A stretch of DNA of 64,000 nucleotides, from assembly GCA_005408345.1 (NCBI GenBank), contig SEMN01000630.1, positions 213,602 through 277,601 of the forward strand, in the 5' to 3' direction. The position numbers and the translations under genes were made by a program. The notes under the pieces are model-generated. The model ran no database searches, was not told the origin of the DNA, and worked only from the letters and a program-made list of their open reading frames with translations. This stretch comes from Macquaria australasica (Eukaryota; Chordata; Actinopteri; Centrarchiformes; Percichthyidae). Below are positions 23,786 through 34,901 of the stretch, one piece after another; the first letter of the stretch is position 1, and every line of letters starts with the position of its first letter.

Positions 23786-24469
23786 CTTTACCTCCACTTG
23801 ATACATATCACTTTTGTGTTGCTGGCACTCTGTAGCCTGAAAAGTGCACAAATACTTGATATATTTAGAGGTCCAGACCCGAGTATATGAAGGCAACATA
23901 ACACTCGAACCTTCCAGAAAACAAACAACCTTTGCAGACAGCAAAACAAATCTAGTTTGTCTAATGGTATACAATTTCGATGCAATTTTGTATTGTATTG
24001 TATTGTATTAAGTGAACTAGGGAGGTAGCTCAACCCCCTGAACAGACATCTACTGTACAACATTTACACATGAATTCAAACAAGGCAGTGTAATTGAATG
24101 TTTCACACCAGCGCCCTGTATTCCCACACTTACCCATTAATAATTTTTGTTCATGGTGTCAGGAAAACATCACCTGCAGATTTATTTCACGTCTGAGAGT
24201 CCAACTGGTCAGAACAGAAGACATCATATCCTCACCTGTATTTTTGCACCATGATGGTGTGAGGGCAGTTTCTGTCAGTGATTGCTAGGATTTATATTTA
24301 AACTAGTTATCACCAGTGTTAACCCCAATTCAGACATTATCCAACCCTGTCTTCCACAAATGATCTTTATACATTGCTCATTTGTATTGCCAAATACATG
24401 TTGAGGGAAAGCGGAACTGCTGTCTGGATTATGTTTTGTGTTTTATTCGAGTGAGGGAGGTGTTACGTC

Positions 24470-24680
24470 TATGTACTTAATGGGAGTCGTAGGGATTTGG
24501 TCGACGTGGATTGTGGGCATACAAAGAGCAGGATTGTGATAACGGAGACTGGGATTCACATCCCGAATCCAGCATGTGGCACTTTGGTTAAGGTTAGGGA
24601 AAGATTGTGGTTTTATTTAAATGTTAAAAAGTAAACATGTCGTGGCTCATGTCACTGTTCATTTTTTCAGTATTAAAAAG
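24470..24680 (+). repeat. Possible tRNA-related or MITE-like repeat
   Basis: It contains a B-box-like word (gggattcacatcccgaatcc) followed by ggcactttggttaaggttag, a combination I associate with dispersed fish repeats. No A box was convincingly placed and the ends were not found. Confidence 0.3.
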
Positions 24681-24949
24681 ACAACCCTAATCTGCCATAC
24701 ACTCAAAACAGACACCCCTCTCTGTCAGATGAAACATTTATAAAATAAGCAATACAATAACACATGAGTTGAGACCTATTCTTACACGAATAACTTGTCA
24801 CTGCTTGGATGGCCTTCCTTCTTGACCTGCCATACTTCACCAACGGTCATGTTGGTGAGGACACCAGGGTGGTGGCCATAGATCAAAGCCCTGAACGCTC
24901 AGAAGTACCCAAAGAATTTTAACCTCAAGCGGCAGTGTGTGGTCAACCT

Positions 24950-25269
24950 TTAGTTGTTCTGAGAGGAGAACATACCAAAATAGAGAATCTGTTTCAGCAC
25001 CTTGGAGAGAGACACACTCTGCCACAGAGGGTTAAACTGTCCAAATGGTAAGTCGGACTTGGGCATATGTTGGAATTCAAAATGGACAGTCTTAGGGACC
25101 TCTAGGACACCACCGAAAATTTGAAGCGCAGCCATTGTGATCACTTCATATTCTTTCTTTCGTTGCACTGCATGGGCATAAAAATGGTCATCACTTGTAA
25201 GATTCTCACAAACATGAAAATTGTCTATAGGCAGAGGGGGCAGAAAGTGTGTCTCTGACATCGTCATGA
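24950..25269 (-). pseudogene. Unidentified coding-like exon with splice acceptor
   Basis: On the minus strand a strong polypyrimidine tract (ctttctcttttcttttag) ends at 25270. It is followed directly by TC and an ATG (25265-25267) that opens 105 codons. The peptide begins MTMSETHFLPPLPIDNFHV and contains EVITMAALQIFGGVLEVPKT and PFGQFNPLWQSVSLSKV. Its amino-acid composition looks protein-like, with no low-complexity bias. It ends at TAA 24950-24952. The same frame reads on through that stop and one more into ALIYGHHPGVLTNMTVGEVW, suggesting a once-longer reading frame now broken. An alternative frame at 24837-25025 stays open. I do not recognise the family. It could be the relic of a host gene, a transposon-borne gene, or chance. 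Confidence 0.35.
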
Positions 25270-25289
25270 CTAAAAGAAAAGAGAAAGGA

Positions 25290-28200
25290 CAACCTGCTTA
25301 GTTGATCCATGAACACAGGTGATAAGCTCCAATAAATGACACAGTGTTTGACAAAATATAAACAAAAAATATACAATGTTTGGGTCAAATGCATATAGTT
25401 TCACAATGATTAGCTTCACAAATGGTGAAAATATGGAAGCGGATAGTGTTTCACATGGCGAGTAGAGCGAGGGAATAGAGAGAGAGAGGACATAAGAGCT
25501 TTAAAACAGCACCAAGCAGTTAAAGGTTTGGGCTATTTATGCCAGTTGGATTGGTGCCTTCAAATAGGGTTGTGTTTACCGTGTTTATGAGAAGAGTCCA
25601 TATGAACGCCCCCCTCTTGTGGTATTCACAACCCCGTAAGTTGACATTTTTTGAAAGCTCTGAGTTCATATATTGTAATTTTAGTCGTATAGAGTTTTTC
25701 TTCGTAATTTTATAATATATCTGAGGAAAATGTTGATATTCCCAATGGCCTCATCTTTTCATTATGCCTTTGCATTTTCTGCATTACGTTACCCGCTCAC
25801 TAGCTTGCGAAATTCTTAGCCTCAGTGGCTTCTAGTCGCTGACAGTAACATTAAGCTAATGTGCTTTTTAGCTATGAGTAATGACCTTCATGGAAAGAAG
25901 CGAAGAATCTTTTGGCGTCCATGCTGCCGTTGCATTTACGCCATGCATGTACACTGACAATGATTTGCTGTTCCTGACATTATTGCTTCAAATCCTTTGG
26001 AATTTGAGACTTTTTTGAAACTTTAGCAAATATTAATCTAGTACAAATACGTATCTGGCTACAAATCTTACAGCTGTTTGGGAATGGAGATGATAGTGAA
26101 GTTGGTACAGGACTGCTATGAGAGATCAAGGTCACAGTTCACATCTGCACCTGGTGCAGGCTGGCTTTAATGACATAAATGATCTGAATTACAGGGCAAA
26201 TGTTTTATCTCCTCTATCATCACCTGCATATAGCTGCACTTTGGAGCTAAATTAATGTCTTTATATTGAATGTGCTGAGAGAAGGAACCTTGCAGGTGAA
26301 CACACTTAGAAAGGGGTTCTGCACTGAATAAAGTACTTCCAATCATCTAATCTACAACAATGAGATGTGCCTCCACACCTGTTTATCAAAGAGAATCCTT
26401 AAGTCTCCTTAAGTTAAAAAGTGAAATGTTTGTTGTGAGTGTTACAGTCTAAACCAAAGCTTGCCCTCCGTCTGAAAGCAATGAAGCTAATTATGTCTTC
26501 ACATACTCTGATGACTCAGACAGCAGGAAAATTACTGAGCTGTCCCCATCAGTCAAGGGGTCTGTCTGGGGAGGAACGCTACACGGCAAACTGAGATAGA
26601 TGTGAAGCAGAGGCCCTCCTCCTGTTTCCTGCCAGGGGGCCGATGAAAGAACTGTCACTTTCCTGAAGCCTCTGGTGGCACAGTGGCTGAGAGATAAGTG
26701 ATAAAAAAGACAGCACGATAGAACCTGATGGTACCCAGTTCTAGATCACAGCTCCACTACTGTTCACACAGACTGCAGAGGGTATGAAGGTTCATCTCAA
26801 TCATCAGACATTTAGAGGCAGGTTGAGGTGCCCTCAACAGCAAGCAGACATGAAAACAGAATTACTATTGAGAGGACGTAGAAGAGTATAATTAATAAGG
26901 GTGGAATACCCAACCTGGCATCACATCAAGCAGTGGTTCACCACACATTAGCATCAAAACAGGTACAGGTGTGTTTGTGTTGGGAGACTGACAATACTGT
27001 ATGTTGAAGTTACAAGTCTCAGTGGCAGGGAGAGGCAATAGTTTGAATATATAATGCTATATGGTCACCCTTCTTAGAATTTGTGCCCTGAAGACTGAGA
27101 AACAGGGAACTATGCCCCCTTTTCCCCCCGTTAAATATAATTCATTTTTGAATAGTTTGAATGATAGGTCTGTATTAGATATGGGTCTTAAAGTTTACTG
27201 TTGACTTTTTGTTTGTGTATGTTGTAAAATCTAAAAAAAGAAATAAAAAAATGTAGTCACTAAATGTGATCCAGGATTTGCAGAATCTTCCAGTGTCAAC
27301 ATTCTGCGAGGCGATAGGGTTGAAAAAGTTTGCCTCTTGGGGCCCCCAAGGGACAAACACATTGACCCATAGAATGGGCATTGTGTGTGACTGTTACTGA
27401 ATGTTTATTGTGGCCCGTACACAAAGGAGACTTACACCTCCTTTACGATCTTTACGAAAGGAGTGAAAACGGCCCACCTTTCTAGAATCACCTCCCCTCT
27501 GGTCAGGTATACAGGTTTCCAAAAATTAGATGCCACACCTTCAAGATTTCATTTATCTTATGTGTAATACGTGGTCTTAATTCTAATACATTTTAAACTA
27601 ATTACCAAACTTATGCCAAGTAGGCAGGAGAAGGCAAGAGTCTTTGTCAGTTTCAGACTTAAGAGTGCGAGCATTTGGCTATTCCCTGGAGGCAGTACGT
27701 ACCAGTGCAGACCCAGTATGAATCGAAGTCACGTAAGTATCAGTGCAAAAGATATTTGTCCATTTTTTGGCAGCACTAGTAGACACAAGTATGTGTCAAA
27801 GTGCAAACAAAAGTGTATCAAGTTGCATCTGGATACAAGACACTTGAAATGGCTAGTGTAAATGGGGCCTTTGGAAGGCACTGGCAAACTACCTTTTTTT
27901 GTCATGTTAAGGTCTTTAGGATGTTTACATAAGAATGTTTACTGCGGCTTAAAAGTAGGCGTTTGTAGTTTCAGTCATAGCTCTGGTTTTGGCTGGACAG
28001 CGGTAACCTGGAGGAGGTATTTGTGGGTAATGAGAGGGAGGGTGACAGCCCTTTCACAAGCATGCTGAATATCTGTATTCAGGAAGTTCAACACCTGGTC
28101 CAGGCTGTTCATTGTCATAGTGAGCGCATGCAGGCTGTCTCCTTAAATTATCATGTCTTCATAGACGTCCCCTCACTGATCCTACCTCCATATTAAGTCA

Positions 28201-28820
28201 TTAAGTTCTCAACCTCTCCCATGCAGGTTATTAATAGACATAATTTGGACTTAATTACAGGTTTATAACTCATCAGTAATGATAGGAAGCACTGGGCTTC
28301 TCTTTGAAGCGAGATCCCAATCTTCTGGAAGATGGATAAGCACCAGTCCTGCAGATCACGCTGATTGATACCTTCATGTCAACAGCCTCAGGGGTCATAA
28401 AGAGGAAGGTTTGTTCATTTGTAAAACACGCTATTGCTTCAGTTTGGGAGATTACACGTGGCAGCAAGCTTGTGTGCTGCTGTGCTGCAGTGGAATTGAA
28501 ACAAATATATCACAAGTACTACTTTTATGTGTGTCTTTGAGGGTTTTGTGGGGTCATTAGTTGAGAAATGTGAAGCCCTTGGCATGTGTGGCCTGTTTGA
28601 ACAACACCACATCTGTGATGGATAATTCAAATTAGGGACTTTAGATTTTCTGCATTTCTCATACAGAAATAATATCACTGCATTTAAGACATTTGTTGCT
28701 TTCAGAGGTTTTAGGGAAGCTCAGATTAGCTGGATTTCCACTGTCACCAGTTCATCTGTAAACACAGATATACAATATGAGCGGCTGATTCAGAGGTGGC
28801 CTGTTTTGAACAATGTTCCC
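25290..28820. other. Intergenic; candidate regulatory DNA at 26.34-26.70 kb
   Basis: No gene is recognised (open frames up to 96 codons, no domains). The stretch 26340-26700 is free of recognisable repeats, with blocks such as aaagcaatgaagctaattat and tcagtcaaggggtctgtctg. It looks like possible conserved non-coding sequence. Confidence 0.35.
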
Positions 28821-28828
28821 TTTATGTG

Positions 28829-28844
28829 CCCCCCCCCCCCCCCC
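28829..28844. repeat. Poly-C run (16 bp)
   Basis: Sixteen consecutive C residues are read directly. Such tracts can be length-variable and are prone to sequencing error. Confidence 0.95.
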
Positions 28845-29359
28845 TTCCCATTTGGGTTTCCCAGCAGTCAGACAGCTCCAGGTCAGTCTGTCAGGTAAGT
28901 TTTACCTGCAGCTGAACTCTGCACCACCTCCTGTTGTAGCCGGCAGCACCGGCAGCGCTCTCTTATCCACTAAACAAACGGTGAATTCCAGGTTCATGCC
29001 CTGAGGCTGTGATACTTCCACCACACATAGCCCTAATATGTTTTTACATGGAGCAGCTAATAGAAAAAAGGGAGGATTTGTTCCTTTGCGCAGCTCCAAC
29101 TGTGCCCCACCCACCTCAAGTCAGTGAGAAGATACATAAATCTATAAGTGAACTGTTCTAACAAATGGCATATATCAGGTGAAGGTTCTGCAACACTTTA
29201 GTAATCATGTCAACCTGATAGTAAATAGATTTTATGTTGACTCTATGCAAAGCTTTGCAGTCAAGTAGATAGTAATAGTGGATAGTGTGGTAATATTACT
29301 GTAGTTAGCTAGCCACTGTAGGTTGAGAATGACATTTCTGCATTGGTATTTCAATCAGG

Positions 29360-29830
29360 AGAGACTTCAGTATGAGTGATCAAATATTTATTGACATGTG
29401 CATAAAGATGAGAAATGTTAAGAGTCTTTGGCGATTAGACCCCATCATCATATTTTAAGGGGGGTAGAGAAGCCGTGAGCAGTATAGGATACCCCCCTGA
29501 TGGAGTCTAGACACTGATGGTGGTGGTGGAAGGATGCTGAAGATCTGGCTGTGATGAGGAGTGGACTTCTGATGAGCCTGACCCGGACACTGAATGTGGT
29601 GAACTGGAGGTGAATGGGGTGGAGGAGGATCGCAACAGATCCACACTGAAATGACAGCTGACAGCAAGCGAGAGGAGAACAGATATAAAGTTTGCAGCAG
29701 CAATGTGATTGGCTGATGGAAATCGTGGCAAATTCTGGTTGGATAAATGAGAGAGGAAACGCCCATAATCAGCTGATTAGAGAGGCAGAGAGAGAGAGAG
29801 ATGTGAATGAATGAGACATAAAGAACTTAC
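29360..29830 (-). repeat. Possible transposon 3' region, minus strand
   Basis: Read on the minus strand the block is proline/serine-rich in translation (103 codons open at 29455-29766). It ends with caataaatatttgatcactc, which carries a canonical AATAAA near 29385. The composition and the AATAAA suggest the end of a transcribed unit, either an element or a gene relic. I could not identify it or find terminal repeats, so the call is tentative. Confidence 0.25.
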
Positions 29831-30097
29831 GCTGAGCTTCATTTACATTTGTCATATTGTTGTGTTGAGATGGCAATGAAAATATATCATGGTAGGTAAC
29901 TTGGCAAAAAGTAATTGCAACTAAAGCTAATGTTAAGCTAACTATTGGGGGGTAATTATCATTACTGGCTGCTGCAGTGGCTGTGATTGTGACAGGTTGA
30001 ACTCATGTGGTTTATGAACACATCTGATAAAATTACCAGGTTCAGATTCTGGCATGAGTGTTATGGCTTTTTAGTATTTTAGGTGCTGTAAAGAGTA

Positions 30098-30165
30098 GGC
30101 AGCCAGCCGCAATCACAGCCACAGCTAATGTTATAGCCACAGCTATAGCCATATAGAGACGCATT
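30098..30165. repeat. Degenerate (AGCCACAGCTAT)n-type repeat, left block
   Basis: The words atcacagccacagctaatg, atagccacagctatagccat recur, close to a hexamer/dodecamer minisatellite. A similar block occurs at 30796-30880, on the far side of the THAP fragment. Confidence 0.6.
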
Positions 30166-30248
30166 TAAGTCCCATCCACACCGGAGGGGAAAACAATTCA
30201 TTGCTCTCCATTGACTTTGTATAGCGTGAAGGTGCAAACAACAGAAAC

Positions 30249-30473
30249 ATGCCTAAAAGCTGCTGTGTGGTGGGATGCACTACCAACAGGGTAAAGAACC
30301 CAGAACTAAGTTTTTATAAGCTGCAGAACCCAAAACCAGAAGACGTGAGGCATCAGCAGGAAGAATGGGAAAACTGTGGGATCCTGACACTCAGTATGTC
30401 TACGTGTGCAGCAAGCATTTTGTCACTGATAGCTTAAGTCAAAAATCCAAGTATCAGTTTTATCTATATTGTT
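30249..30473 (+). pseudogene. THAP zinc-finger exon, frameshifted
   Basis: The open frame starts MPKSCCVVGC (ATG 30249), the characteristic start of a THAP (C2CH) DNA-binding domain. LSFYKL follows at residues 21-26. The second half is in another frame: WDPDTQYVYVCSKHFVTDSL supplies the C-x2-H ligands and the HF motif. Joining the two halves needs a frame change within about 30365-30390, so the copy as written cannot encode an intact finger. GTAAGT at 30474-30479 is a good splice donor, as expected for a first THAP exon followed by an intron. THAP domains occur in host transcription factors and in P-element-like and other transposases; the repeat-rich surroundings favour a transposon origin, but no transposase core was found nearby. 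Confidence 0.65.
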
Positions 30474-30795
30474 GTAAGTTAACAGTTTTGACAGTATGCA
30501 ACTTGTGTAGTGGAGTGTGGCTAAATCAGAAAGCTATGCAGTATTGTTTGCAAGTGCCTTAGCTAACTACAGTAACTTAGCTTGAGAAGAGACACTGAGA
30601 GAAACCGACAGTATTGAGTTTGTCCTCTCTGGTGGACAGAGGGTGCTAAAATATTCCTCTGACATGTTGAAATCTAATGTTTTTAGCTGCTACAGGCATT
30701 TTGTTAGCGTTTGAGCCCTTGCTTGCATATTGTGGGATTGATTGTTTTCCCTTCCAATGGGCGTGGTTTTCAGAGGATGACGAGTTGCACTCTGT

Positions 30796-30880
30796 ATGTA
30801 TAGCTACAGCAATAGCCATTACCCACAGCTATAGCTACAATCATTGCCACAGCCACGGCAATAGCCACAGCACAGGGTGG
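30796..30880. repeat. Degenerate (AGCCACAGCTAT)n-type repeat, right block
   Basis: Words tatagctacagcaatagcca, cacagctatagctacaatca and gccacggcaatagccacagc recur. The block matches the composition of 30098-30165 and lies ~330 bp beyond the THAP splice donor. Confidence 0.6.
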
Positions 30881-30999
30881 GCCCACTTGTGCTCTGGTCA
30901 CAGCCAGTGGCCATGGCATGTCATTTTGTTAGATAGAAAACTGAAACTGACAGAACATGCATTAAACAGACTGAACAAACTCTGAAATATGGATTTTGA

Positions 31000-33900
31000 T
31001 GAAGACAGCCTATCTTATATTTATTTTATACATTATATTTCCCAAACAGTACAAAATATATTGAGGTTTACACCACAATAATCTAACATAACTTTTAATT
31101 TGCCACGCTGTACCATAACTAGATATACACTAAGAGCTCTCACATACTGTGCACATAAAGGTTTTCTTCTTGGCATGCTATCAGATATTTATAGCCAAAG
31201 GAACAATACATCAAGTTACAGGCCGCAGGATAAAAACAAGACAGGATCATGCCAGCTGGCCCATGAACCCCAGTTTACCTGATCTTTCTCTGATTGGGAT
31301 TCAGGAATGGAATGTCCCCTCGTCAGACAAACATTTTAACATGTCTGTTTGCAGAGTTTACAATAAGGCCTGTACACGCCTGGACATTTTATCTGGAGAA
31401 AATTTGAGTCTAGAATATGTCTATACCTTACAGTGTGAAAGACAGATATGTGCTGAGGACTAGCAGTTGCAGGCTGTGCTGTGATGTTGCAGGAGTGTAG
31501 ATGGTGGATTCCAGTGGAGCAGAATAAGAGTGGAGGAGGAGGTGTCTGAGGATTGGTCTATAAAATTAACTCCTTCTTCCTCTGAACTTCTTTCGCTGTT
31601 TTATAATGTGGAGATGTGTGGCAGCTATTTGTGCCAGTTCACCACCACATCAAGATCAGTTTACTCTTCACAGCGAGCCCTACTCACACTGTAAAAACAG
31701 TTGCATAATGTTTTCTGTGGCTCTGGAGGAGCTTTGTTGAGTCCAGAAGTAACCTTATGATGTCATAGTAATGTCATCAGTGCTTATCGAGGTTTGGGCA
31801 TGGAGACTACAATTCTTGTTTGTCAATGTTTGTCTATGTTACAAATTTGGGGCATGGAGTTTCAAATATAGCTGATATGGATTTTCATATAAAGGCCATC
31901 ACCAATAAGATTGATATGCAAGGCTATGCAGCCAATTGGCAATGTTTCAAGAGAAGGTTTACAGAAATTATATAAAATATATATAAAATTCCAAGTCACA
32001 CCCAAATTCTCAAGACAGTTGTATGACACCACACGGGAAAATATATAGACTAAACTGGAGGGTAAAACACTGATGGATGGAGATTGCTGCGGGGCTGGGG
32101 GATGCATTACACTATGGGTAATGTTTGAATTTATTCAAACACATGTGTTATGTGTTAGTTTGAATTTGTTAAAATAGTGACAGCCCAATTGGACAGTGAC
32201 TACAGAATCACTCTCTTGGAATTAGGCGCATAGTCAATTTCCTGCTCTCTCTCTGTTATCATAACCGGCAAAATCATGGCCAAACCAATGAAAATAAGAC
32301 AGATGATTTACAGATATACTAACCAATCATTTTATAGTTACTTTTACTGTATATGTTTGTGCCAATGAATATTTTCATGTGTGTGCTTTGAGCTGCATGA
32401 AAAAAAATACAAATGCTGCTCTTGAAATATGGGTATTAAGGAGGAGGCAGAGTTGAAACCAGGACATATTTATACATTTTAAAGATTCCTCCATTAGCAC
32501 AGCGTCAGCTAGCCATTCATTCAAGTACATATTCAGTGAATTGCACTGCCTCAAAGAAGAACCAGATTTTGGCTTAACATTACATCAACTTAAAGATGTC
32601 ATTGAAGTAGTTTACAAATGGATCTGCAAGTACTTTCAATACATATTTGATATTTAGAATTATCATCAAAAGGATTTTACATGTATAAATAACTTAAATT
32701 TCAAGGTTTAATAGTCTTTTAAGACCACCATCCCTGACAAGTTAAAATTGCTAAACTTCATTTATGAAGTATATATATATGATAATATCTAGACATGGTC
32801 TGACTAACAAAGAACACCACATGCCAAATGGAAATAGTGCACACCTCTAAGTGTACACACAGTTCTCCCTAACACTCTTGGCACTCACATAAGGAGTCTT
32901 TCACATGGATCCATTGTTACACATAACTGTAAGGTGTTCAGGTTTAAATTGCTCAGAACTGGCTGAGACCATAAAGCGTAGGGTTACAGTTGTGACACTG
33001 TTACCCAACGTGCCACACACAATGACAGGGTTCATTATACATTGTCAGACAGGGTGGCATGTGGATGAAAGGAGACCAGGCACAATTATATTGTTTCTAC
33101 CTCGTGTTTTTGTAATGATGATCAAACAGGTAATTTTCCTGCAGGATTACAACTGTTCTCAAACACAACACTATCTCGCCTGAGTAGTTTTATATGAATA
33201 ACAGGAGGTGGAGATTAAATGAACAACACTGAGGTTCAGTCTTGTAACTTGGAATCTTTCAAAATAAATGGTCTTTCTACAAAGTCTGACCTTTAAGAGC
33301 AATATTTCATTATCATTCTGCTGAATCATCAGCACTGAATCATCAAACTCCATCTGCAAAGCCTCCAGATTCTCATAAACAACTCCAGCAGTTGTATGAA
33401 TGCAGCAGGGTGTTGCTGTTTGTCCTGATTTATTCAGCCTGGGGAAGAACACCTACTGATATGTTCATGTGACAGGTGGAGGAAAAAGAAGGCACTTGTG
33501 CTTTGCAGGCCCCTACCACAGACAATTAAACACATGGCTGTTTGGAGTAGAGCACACAAGCAGGTTTTACTAGTGAGGACAGGACCGCGCTGGAATTCCT
33601 GAGGTGTGCACTAAGTCGGTAGTAAAAACACTCTATGTATCTATCCAGGACTCCCACACACAGGCAGCCCAGTGTAAAGTGGTCATGCATCCCGACGGAT
33701 CTGTCACCAGATGCTTAGTGTGTCCCACAGTCGCTGACGGCCCTTGCCCGGCTCTTTGTCTGCCTGACTGCTGCACAACAGAGCAAATTCACATTCCCCA
33801 CATCCACAGGCAGCACTCGGCACCGCTCTGTGGGAGAATACTTTATGATGACCTGACACACATTTTGTCTCCTCAATTTGTCATCCAGTGAAAGGATGTT

Positions 33901-34900
33901 CATTAGCTGCAGATGGGAGCTATTTGCAATCTGAAAAGCAGAAGCAGAGAGCATCTGGCCTTTGTGGCGTGGTCGACTCCCGGCAGAAACCCTACCGCTC
34001 AGCGCCGGGTCAGGCCACATTTAGTCTGTAGTACGTGTTCATTGAGAGAGTTTTGTCTGCCGTGCTGTCGCTGGGAGCGGGTGAGGTGTAAATCACAGAG
34101 GGGCTTCCTGCTCTAATTCACAGGGAGTCAGGGCTCAGCACAGGCTGCAACCCAGTGAAGATTCCACACTAAAGAGGGAAGATGCCTTTTGTAATAACAA
34201 ATACTTCAAGAGAACTCAATACTCCAGAAACATTGTTTCTCTCAAGGCAAGCCCCAACTCTTCATCATTATGAAGTGCTGTCCATTACTTGGCTTTGGTA
34301 AATTTATTGGCCCTAAATCCATTTGCAAAAGACAACATACATTCCTGAGCTGATTTGTTACTCAAGGCAAAAACAACCCACTAGAATGCATAGAGGAATG
34401 TCCAGCTGAGAGGAAGATAGAGACAGACATACATACAGATAGAGAGGGAGGAAGGAAGAGCACATGTGGTAGTCACAATACAACTTGGACTACTGAAAAA
34501 CACATCATTGTAGATCTGGTAATGTGGTGACATTGCTAAAAAGAGATGGGACAAGAAACACCAGCAATGACACGATCAGAGAGGTTTTAAACAAATGTTG
34601 GTGAAGGAGTGACTTCTCCCAGGGCTAGTTGGTGAACTGCTGTAGCTGACCGCTAAAATGCTAGCCAGTGGGGGACATTCTAGCGCTCATCGGTCACAAT
34701 TGTGGAATCACTTGTCGCATGAGTGAATCCGCTACGAAATGTAGCCGTTTTAAATGTTGGTGTGACCAGGCCCCCCATCACAGTTTACAGACGAACTTCC
34801 TGGTTCAAATGTACTTACCGTAGCAGTGCTAACACAACAACGTTTCCTGTCCAATGAGGCTGACAGCATGCTGATGTTTTGGCTGCACTCACTTGTGGTT
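31000..34900. other. Intergenic; candidate regulatory DNA at 34.14-34.40 kb
   Basis: No gene is supported. The 104-codon open frame at 31149-31463 and the opposed frames at 33604-34116 have no recognised domain. The stretch 34140-34400 is free of recognisable repeats and has short A/T-rich motif-like words, so it may be regulatory. Confidence 0.4.
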
Positions 34901-34901
34901 T

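Noticed and set aside
33604..34116. Overlapping ORFs of 95, 101 and 67 codons
   Set aside because: Cysteine-rich frame looked gene-like, but there are no recognised domains, competing frames on both strands are equally open, and no splice sites fit.
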